Shown here: positions 56,621-64,000 of the stretch, piece by piece | How positions within the stretch are numbered: position 1 is the stretch's first letter | How the letters are laid out: each line of letters starts with the position of its first letter | From: Epiperipatus broadwayi | Lineage: Eukaryota > Onychophora > Udeonychophora > Euonychophora > Peripatidae | Length of the DNA stretch: 64,000 nucleotides | NCBI GenBank assembly: GCA_028023455.1 | Contig: JAQFVV010000020.1 | Location: forward strand, 7,855,092 to 7,919,091 | Direction: 5' to 3' | Notes under the pieces: generated by a model | What the model saw: the letters and a program-made list of their open reading frames with translations, nothing else | What the model was told of the DNA's origin: nothing | Databases searched by the model: none | Position numbers and translations under genes: made by a program

Positions 56621-57440
56621 TTGGCTGTCAGATAGGTATTGTAACAAGTGCTAGAGATTTGGCAGTATCTCAATTTATTTCAATTTTCAACTATCTGCAC
56701 TTCATAAATTAAAATATTATGTACATACTTTACTGCTTGTTATGTATTCTAAAAACTCCTACATAGTAAATTATAGGATTTCGCATTGTACGTTTATGAT
56801 TTAGACTCAGTGAGTTAATTGTGAAGATATTTAAAACTTCAGGCTTTCAAACCTAAATACTTACGACTGGCTTAGATATATAGAAAGAAAAGTAGAGAAA
56901 AGGGTGGCCACGCTTTTTTCATAAAATCTTTGTTTTGCGTTTAGGTTTGGATGTCATTTGGACAGCTATCTATGACATCTGATTGGCTGTCAGATAGGTA
57001 TTGTAACAAGCGCTAGAGATTTGGCAGTATCTCAATTTATTTCAATTTTCAACTATCTGCGCTTCATAAATTAAAATATTATGTACATACTTTACTGCTT
57101 GTTATGTGTTCTAAAAACTCCTACATAGTAAATTATAGGATTTCGCATTGTACGTTTATGATTTAGACTCAGTGAGTTAATTGTGAAGATATTTAAAACT
57201 TCAGGCTTTTAAACCTAAATACTTACGACTGGCTTAGATATATAGAAAGAAAAGTAGAGAAAAGGGTGGCCACGCTTTTCTCATAAAATCTTTGTTTTGC
57301 GTTTAGGTTTGGATGTCATTTGGACAGCTATCTATGACATCTGATTGGCTGTCAGATAAGTATTGTAATGAGCACTAAAGATTTGGCAGTATCTCAATTT
57401 ATTTCAGTTTTCAACTATCTGCTTTGTAAATTAAAATATT
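56621..57440 (+). repeat. 362-bp tandem repeat, about 2.3 copies, LTR-like unit
   Basis: TTGGCTGTCAGATA starts at 56621, 56983 and 57345. The first two units are complete and nearly identical; the third breaks off after about 95 bases and is more diverged. Each full unit carries CTTAGATATATAGAAAGAAA, then GGTGGCCACGCTTTTTTCAT and AAAATCTTTGTTTTGCG. This layout matches the TATA / GATGGCCGCTCTTATC / CATAAAAGTC order of the unit at 28335-29030, so both may be LTRs of one group. Confidence 0.9.
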
Positions 57441-57753
57441 ATTTAGAAATATTATAACATGTTTGATAAATATCTTCATAGATAAATTACTGAAATCTCT
57501 CTAGATCTAAGATGTGATCTAGTTTATTAAAAGTGCTTGTCTTCAGATTTCTTTGTTGATAGTCTTTATTACTTTAGCTAGCTTATCTCTTTAAAACAAT
57601 AAGAATAACTATTACCATTATTTCATAAATGACAAAAACATAAAAGAATTTATCTGCCATAACTTAATTAATCGATAATAATAACTATTTTATTTATTTA
57701 TTTTTCTTAAGAAATGTTCTATTTTCTTTAGATTGATTGTTGTATTTTGTGAA
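57441..57753. other. AT-rich noncoding DNA
   Basis: No supported feature. Confidence 0.4.
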
Positions 57754-57836
57754 AAGTGGTCGAGAGGTCAGCGACAGCTGATTTACAAGCAGTTGTCCCG
57801 GGTTAGCAGGTTTGCTTCCTGGCTGATGCTATGACA
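57754..57836 (+). mobile_element. tRNA-like SINE, copy 4 (5' end decayed)
   Basis: GTGGTCGAGAGGTCAGCGAC, an ATTTACAAGCAG anticodon-like segment, a CAGGTTTGCTTCCTG T-arm (stem CAGG/CCTG), then GCTGATGCTATGACA and an A-run at about 57843. The acceptor 5' strand is lost. Confidence 0.65.
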
Positions 57837-58189
57837 CATGAGAAAAAAAAATTAGAATGTATAGATAATTTGAAGTTGACAACTTATCTTTGACATAACA
57901 CTCAATCCTTTGAGATATAGAATGTTTTGGTTTATGGAAAGAATTGCCTATGGCAGTGTTTCCCAACCTGTGGTACGCGTACCACTGGTGGTATGCGAGT
58001 TTCTGGTTGGTGGTACACGAAAAATAATCAATAATGGCAGACATAAAAAAAAATATTAAATCATAAAAATGTAGAAATGTTTTTTCCTATAATTCATAAA
58101 AATTATTTTAATTAATAATATTATACAGTAAAGTTGTTAATATGTACAGTCGATAACGATCTTTAATGTTAATGATAAAATTGAAAGTA

Positions 58190-58755
58190 TGATTAAGAAA
58201 TTAGATTTTTGGAAACGGTAATATATATAAGTATCGAAAACAATCAACTGGAAGTATTCAAAACTCTACATATTTTTTTGTTTGAAAATAAGGTTAGTCT
58301 GTCTCAAGATATACGAGAAAATATAATAGCACATTTAACAGGATTAAAATTGTCTTTCATGGAATATTTTCCAAAACCCGAAAACACAAATGATAATTGG
58401 ATTTCAAACCCCTTCTATGCAGAAAATTTAGAAAAAGCTACATCATTATCAATAAAGGATAAAGAAAATTTAATAGAATTATCATGTGACAGAACTTTAC
58501 AAGTAGAATTCAAACGACACAATCTAATTAATTTTTGGTTAAACATTAAAGAATATGAACAACTTTCTGAGAAAGCTCTTAAATTATTATTACTATTTAC
58601 TAGTACAGAATTAGTAGGAAGAGCTTTTTCTTCATATATTAAAATAAGTATCAAAACAGATTGAATGCAGCTGTAGACTTAAGGGTATACCTCACATCTT
58701 TTGAACCAAATTTCAAAAAATTATGTTGTTCGAAACAAGCACAAAGATCTCATTA
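58190..58755 (+). pseudogene. C-terminal part of a SCAND3/ZBED5-like hAT transposase
   Basis: Frame 58209-58664 encodes FKTLHIFLFENKVSLSQDIR, NIIAHLTGLKLSF, a NPFYAENLEKATSLSIKDKE block, LIELSCDRTLQVEFK and the dimerisation region LSEKALKLLLLFTSTELVGRAFSSY. Around 58640-58650 the frame shifts by one base, after which RLNAAVDLRVYLTSFEPNF and the natural C-terminus QAQRSH with stop (58753-58755) follow. The order and spacing match the family. The N-terminal BED finger and the first catalytic residues are absent through internal deletion. Confidence 0.85.
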
Positions 58756-58877
58756 AATTTATTTTATAAAAATATTTGATTATGATAAAAAAATATATTA
58801 ATTGTTTTTTTATAATTTTGTGTTTTTATTAAAACCATTTATTAGTAAACGAAATATGACAAAATAATAGATAAATA

Positions 58878-59144
58878 ATGAGTCGGATCAAGGCAAATCA
58901 ATCTAAATTATTTAATTTGAAAGAATGTTCATACCCAGAAATTAGACTCTCATTAATTCTTGATCATCTATTGTGGATTACTAGATGTAAGCTAGTATTT
59001 AATCATCAAAATTTTAATCCTATTAACTTCATGCTGAACAATATAAAGAAAACAAGAACAAGAGATAGCCTGATAACCCCTGAGGTTATTTTTACCATGA
59101 CTTGGGACATGCTGGATTTATCCTCTCCATGGCCCAACCAATAG
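58878..59144 (+). CDS. Unrecognised 88-residue open frame inside the hAT element
   Basis: An intact frame downstream of the transposase remnant, MSRIKANQSKLFNLKECSYP to the stop at 59144. The segment LDHLLWITRCKLVFNHQNF is faintly like a W...RNK..F stretch seen near the end of some LINE proteins, so it may be a captured fragment. There is no promoter or splice evidence. It may simply be a chance frame, although it is long for such AT-rich DNA. Confidence 0.25.
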   Translation: MSRIKANQSKLFNLKECSYPEIRLSLILDHLLWITRCKLVFNHQNFNPINFMLNNIKKTRTRDSLITPEVIFTMTWDMLDLSSPWPNQ

Positions 59145-59573
59145 CAAGATGCTCCGAAAAAGAGAAAACAGACTCAAATTCGGGAAAACCAAATGAAGGA
59201 ATGAGAAAACACTTTGAACAAAATATGTACCAAATAACCTTCAATGTAATAATGTAATATTTAATAAATTATTTTGGAAAAAATTTGAAACTTTGAACAA
59301 ACACATACATATAAATATGTTACTATGAGTTTATAATTTCAGTGAGTTTATAATCTGGCATGACATTTAGGCGTGTTTCAATGTAATTTGTCTCATTATG
59401 AGATGTGAATACATACTTGGTCACCCTATAATATTTATAATGCAAATAAAATAACACACTCGCAATAACAAATTTCACAAAATACAATCACTTTTATGAA
59501 GTGGTACAATTTAGCGTGATGTACTACCAAGTGATACGTGAGCCAAAAAAGGTTGAGAAACACTGGCCTATGG

Positions 59574-60053
59574 CATATCTATCTTTTCTTTAGATAAATA
59601 TTTATAAACCCAGGCCCTTTTCTCTGAAGACTATTTTTCTATCTTAGCAAGCGAACAAATCAAGCAGTCATTAAATAATAATATCTGCATTTATTTATTT
59701 TCTTTGATAGCTTAACATACTTAGACAAAGTAAAATGCTTTAATTATCATATTGTTCTTAAAATCAAAATTACTCTAAACTTTTTATTGGAGTTAAAAAA
59801 AATACAAAAATTTTAAATAAATATGACACCTTTTTTTAAGTGTTTTCTTTCCCTTCTTAATTAATTAAAAGAATTATAAAATTAAGAAAAAACCCTAATA
59901 AAACATTTTAAAAGTTGAATTCATCTAGTATTAAGATTTTTATAATATTTATTTTATTTGAAAGATAGACACTTCTTTAGTAAAAATAAATGATTTTGAT
60001 TTAATTTTTTGTTTTAAGTATTTGTCTGAAGGTTTGTAATGATGGTATATTAT
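59574..60053. other. AT-rich noncoding DNA
   Basis: No supported feature. Confidence 0.4.
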
Positions 60054-60189
60054 AAGATGTGATATGTTGGACTATTTCCATCATTTATGAGCGAATGTTG
60101 AATGTATAGAAAATTTTAAACTTTATTTAAACTTTCCAAATACAAACAACTTGTTAGTAATAACACACAAATAGACAATACAAGTTAGT

Positions 60190-60245
60190 AATTACACAAC
60201 GTTTTGAGTAGTAGTATCCTCCACTCTTCTTCAGGTGTTGCTGGC
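60190..60245 (-). ncRNA. Hammerhead-like core, left arm
   Basis: Minus strand CTGAAGA (60228-60234), then GAGT...ACTC pairing as stem II around a purine-rich loop, then CAAAAC where CGAAAC is expected. The right-arm partner (60513-60519 and following) keeps CTC-GA but has lost the AAC. Between the two arms the full CGAAAC can be inferred, so the parent likely had the complete core. Confidence 0.45.
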
Positions 60246-60269
60246 CTATATGCACAGTGACAATATTCA

Positions 60270-60350
60270 CTTAGAAGTTGAACTCGCACCTTTAGAATCT
60301 TGAATATTGAATTTAAGGCAAACGCTCTACCCACTGAGCGATTCTGTCAA
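60270..60350 (-). other. tRNA-like promoter module in the left arm
   Basis: Minus strand: GCTCAGTGGGTAGAGC (60324-60339) is an excellent D-arm and pol III A-box match, and GAGTTCAACTTC (60274-60285) is a fair B-box, about 40 bases downstream. The counterpart in the right arm has GAATACCTCAGTTGGTAGAG and lacks the B-box by deletion. It is not a functional tRNA: no acceptor stem or normal anticodon arm is seen. Confidence 0.6.
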
Positions 60351-60660
60351 AGGCAGGAGAATTTGAACCAACCATCATATATAAATATATCAAATTCTAC
60401 TATATGTCGCCTTTGACAGAATACCTCAGTTGGTAGAGTGGTTTGCCTTAAATTCAATATTCAAGAATCTAAAGGTGCAAATATTGTCACTGTGCATATA
60501 GGCCAGCAACATCTGAAGAAGAGTGGAGAATAATACTACTCGATTTGTATGTTATTACTAACAAGTTGTTTGTATTTGGAAAGTTTAAATAAAGTTTAAA
60601 ATTTTCTATACATTCAACATTCGCTCATAAATGATGGAAATAGTGCAACATATCATATCT

Positions 60661-62029
60661 TTTGTTTTAAGTCTTTTTTTTTTAAGACAAAATTTAAAAC
60701 AGCTCATAGACATTATGTATTTATAAGCTGTAACACAATTTTTTAAAATAAAATGTGAAAAGTCTATCCCCTCCATGTTTATGATCTTAATATCTCTAGT
60801 TTCAGTTCTCCATGATGAAAAAAAAAAAAATCATAAATAATAAAATTTGAAATAAAAAATTAATTTTTTTGCAAGATTTTTTTTTTAGTTTACACAGATC
60901 ATATACACTATGTGTGCAAACATACACAGATATTTGTTAAAAATATATTTATAGTCCATTTTTATCCATGAATTTTAGTATCTTTTTTGCAGTTTAGAAT
61001 CTGTTCTTATGGATATGGAGAGATCTTTATATCTTTATTTTCTCTTTTTTTTTTTTAAAAAAAGAAATAAAACTGTAACATAATTTTTCATTCCTTTTGC
61101 AATGAAATGAAAAAATTAAATGAAATTGGAAAATTTGTCTTGTTTTAATGACCATCCGCTACTTGCTTGTGATGTGCAATTATAGTTGTGGATAGTTTAC
61201 ACTGAACCAAAAATATAAATTTAGAAAATTTACTATTTAATATAAGTGAAATCATAGATATTGAAATCAGGTGAACAAGTAAAATATTATTTTACTAAAA
61301 AATAATAATTAAACTTTCTTTTTAAAAAACATAGAACACAATTTTTTTATTTAATACATTGTCACGGTTTTTTAAAAAAAAATTTATATTCTACAACTAA
61401 AAATAAATCAATAACCATTTACTAATCAATTTTAGATTGCTGTCTGGATTAGTTTTGGGATGAGTTGCTGAAAGAAAAATTTTATGTATGAAGTTCTTAC
61501 TTTTTGTCTCTGTATTTTATGTATATATGTATGTTGAATGTAAATAAATCAAAATAATAAATATAAATATGCATTATACTATAATAATAATTGTTTGATT
61601 GAGGTTTTTAATTAAATAGCAGTTATAAAATAATCAATTACTTCAAAATTATAGGTTTAACTTCTTAAATATGTTATGGAGCAAAAAGTGATGAAACACA
61701 GATTTCAATGTTTTATGAACATTAAAAGGTATCAGCCATTTTTTGTGAACAAAATCACATCAATGTCTTTATGGAAAAGAATGATTAGAGATAAAGTTTG
61801 ATTTATGAATAGTCATGCCATTAAATTTAATTCTATCTAATACACACAGTTTGTTTAATACATTATCTGAATTACTGTTGTTGATTTTCAATTTTTGATT
61901 TTGAAAAAATGAGCAGCATCTAAAGAAGGTTTTGTCCATAAATTTGAAGGAATTAATTACTTCATAATCATTATTTAATCTGAAAATTTAGTAGGCCAAT
62001 TATTATACTGTCTATGGAATGATCATCAT
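60661..62029. other. AT-rich noncoding DNA
   Basis: No supported feature; T- and A-runs near 60820, 60885 and 61045. Confidence 0.4.
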
Positions 62030-62190
62030 CATCAACCATTATCAATCCACTGCAAGATGAAGGTATCTCCAAATGCAATCCATCTTCTCCAATTTTTAGC
62101 TTCTCTTCTCCACATCACCCCTGCACACTTTCTTATTTCATCCATCCATCTCATATGTGGTCTCTTTCTGGGTCTTTTACAATCTCTTGG
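62030..62190 (-). pseudogene. RTE-type LINE 3' terminal fragment
   Basis: The minus strand reads RWMDEIRKCAGVMWRREAKN followed by WRRWIAFGDTFILQWIDN in one open frame, then a stop and a TGATGATGATGAT-type tail (complement of 62028-62035). It is the same family as 17400-17720 (its LETFILQ block), better preserved but shorter. Confidence 0.65.
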
Positions 62191-64000
62191 GATATATATT
62201 TCAGAGTGTTATAGTTATGTATAAATGTTTTGTTTTATATATATTATACTCCTAAGCATTATTGCCTTGGTACAATTTTTAATCTTTAGTGTATTCATAT
62301 GTGTCTCAGTACAATTTCAAAATTGAGCTATGTTTGATATTCTGTAATGATTAATTTTATTCTCCTTTTTTGTTTTAAATATTACATGCCATTATTTATT
62401 TCAATATTCCCTAGGGCACAAAAATAAGGTATATTTTAAAATAAATTGCTTTTATTTAAAAATATGTAGTTTTTGTTTGAACATCATTCGATTTCACAAC
62501 TTTTAATCTAAAAATCATTTAAAATTTATATATAATTTATCTTATTTAATAATCTATTGACTGTTAATTGAAATATTACAGCATTTTATTGTTCATATTT
62601 TTTAAGTAGCTAATAAAAAGTCAGTTTTTAAATTTTTAAAATTGTGTGTGTGTATTTCTTCACGTTAGAAATAATTTTGGCTATTAAGGCATTAGGATAT
62701 TATGAACAAACCACACTCACTTTTTATCCTTATTAACAGTTATTTTTTTGTTGCTTACTATCTATGAGATTCTGAATAAAATCTTTCATTATATATATAT
62801 ACTGACTGTGCTTAGATATTTTCTAGGAACTTCAATAACTACATTTTTACATTTCAAATATGTGGTCGCAGATACTGGGCAAAATCCCCATGTACTAGGA
62901 TGCTTCTCAGCCAACCAGGTTTCCTCAGGTCAAGTTCCACATGGCTGTGCAAATGTCATACGACACTTGTTATTGAGTACATTAAACAAATTTACATTAA
63001 GTGTATATTCTTTAGCCAACATTTATCATCAACAATCACTTTTTAGTAAATATCCAATGATAATTAATCATTTCATTAAGCAAAAATTACTACATTTTAT
63101 TTAACTTCAGATTTAGATTTTAAATATAATTAAAATATAATTTCAATCTTTATATGAGTGTCTGATAATTTTTTAATTATTTCCCTTTTCTATTTATGTG
63201 CCCAATCTATGCATAAATTGATTTTCATTTTTTAATTCAGTGATGATTATTATTGGCAATTATAGGTAAATTATTTATTTTATTTCTCTCATTCTCTCAT
63301 CAATCATGTTATTTAGTATAGAGCTCATTCATTATAAGTATCCCATGTCATTAGTCATCTCTATATTAAACTGTGACAATGCTATTGTCTATTTCTGTAA
63401 TCACATTACTGTTTTGTAATTACATATGTGGCAATTCTGATAGACATTTTGTTTCCTAACTATCTACACTTTGTATTTTTCTATATCTTTAGGTTTTTTT
63501 TCCTTCTAAAGTTAGAATGATCATTCCCATTTATGAATAATGGCTGGTAATGATTAGGATGAAATTGTAATATTAAAATAGATTATAATACTATTCAAGA
63601 AAACTTATGATTATTTAGGCTTACATGCTATTAACAAATAGGAGAAGGAATTGGAAATCAAATAAGGAGAAATTGATAAGGTAATTGAAACAAAATTATA
63701 ATTATATAATGATAAATGCTGTGGTAAGCCAGAAAAAGGATTATGATTTGAGAGTAAGACATTAGAGAGATGAAAGGTTGATAAATGTTTGTAGAGAAAA
63801 TAGCTTTCTAATAAATAAATTATTAAAAATCATATAAGAAGTATTTAAAATTTAGATTAAAAAATCTTGGTTACTTAATACTTTCTTATCCAACTTAATT
63901 CATTTTGCAAAGTTAAAAATAATGTCCAACTCACCATTTTTGTTAAAAAATCATTTATTCATTTTAAATCAAAACTAATATGAATATTAATTTATCAAAT
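62191..64000. other. AT-rich noncoding DNA to the window end
   Basis: The longest open frame (62748-63104, +, 118 residues) has a compositionally less AT-driven middle (YVVADTGQNPHVLGCFSANQ) but no domain I recognise and no obvious splice sites, so no gene is called. Confidence 0.35.

Larger units (their letters stand above)
57946..59573 (+). mobile_element. hAT deletion derivative, 1612 bp, SCAND3/ZBED-like
   Basis: The element runs 57954-59565, starting CAGTGTTTCCCAACCTGTGG and ending AGGTTGAGAAACACTG. GCCTATGG flanks it on both sides (57946-57953, 59566-59573), a perfect 8-bp target duplication. It contains only the C-terminal third of the transposase, so it is non-autonomous. Confidence 0.94.
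60054..60660. mobile_element. Foldback of two tRNA-like/ribozyme-like tails
   Basis: The left arm (60054-60366) and right arm (60390-60660) are reverse complements; the right arm lacks about 40 bases in two places. The unit, read outward from the centre, has a tRNA-like head, a CTGAAGA core and the tail GTTTGTATTTGGAAAGTTTA with AATAAAG and TTCTATACATTCAACATTCG. The tail also follows the Penelope-like endonuclease remnants at 47.6 and 52.0 kb, so this is two such tails head to head. Confidence 0.82.

Noticed and set aside
60324-60350. Functional tRNA gene
   Set aside because: A-box and B-box are good, but no acceptor stem or anticodon arm is present, and the unit is part of a repeat.

Overview
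This is a eukaryotic, very AT-rich stretch of an invertebrate animal genome. Introns and intergenic DNA are long. The mobile-element set (mariner, SCAND3/ZBED-type and GTF2IRD2-type hAT elements, an endonuclease/RT LINE, RTE-type LINE tails, Penelope-like elements, tRNA-derived SINEs, an LTR retrotransposon) is typical of arthropods or molluscs. I cannot name the species. A run of exactly 500 N (18726-19225) marks a scaffold join.

Only one stretch looks like a host gene: an exon at 31358-31854 (+) with a clean 3' splice site, an open frame and a GTAAGT donor. It encodes a multi-membrane N-terminal segment most like an ABC-subfamily-B half-transporter. Its other exons were not found, so much of the window could be intron.

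Layout, left to right. 1-12.7 kb: noncoding DNA, two tRNA-like SINEs (1.2, 6.6 kb), a copia-like remnant (4.6 kb) and a foldback at 5.66-6.28 kb whose two arms each carry a hammerhead-ribozyme-like motif. 12.7-18.7 kb: a hAT MITE, foldbacks at 14.5, 15.4, 16.2 and 18.4 kb, a Penelope-like GIY-YIG remnant followed by a hammerhead-like motif (15.8-16.07 kb), a hairpin-forming AAT/ATT microsatellite and an RTE tail. 19.2-27.3 kb: a young LTR retrotransposon with about 2 kb LTRs that encodes only a Gag-like protein. 28.3-29.1 kb: a tandemly duplicated TATA-containing, LTR-like unit. 29.8-30.6 kb: the 3' end of a LINE inside a foldback. 31.4 kb: the ABC exon. 34.3-35.25 kb: a foldback. 36.65-40.17 kb: a decayed, nearly full-length LINE (minus strand) interrupted by a hAT MITE. 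42.6-45.2 kb: a small element with a ribozyme-like core, then a 1.4 kb foldback. 47.3-52.3 kb: two Penelope-like 3' ends, one split by a mariner. 52.4-55.3 and 57.95-59.57 kb: two hAT elements with intact 8-bp target duplications. 55.4 kb: another hammerhead-bearing foldback. 56.6-57.4 kb: 362-bp tandem LTR-like units. 60.05-60.66 kb: a foldback combining tRNA-like and ribozyme-like modules. 62.0 kb: an RTE tail.

The common thread is the density of long inverted repeats (about ten in 64 kb), several built from sequence related to Penelope-like 3' ends. Three related copies share a near-canonical type-I minimal hammerhead fold with a compensatory base change in stem II. All family names come from motif recognition by eye; no database search was run.
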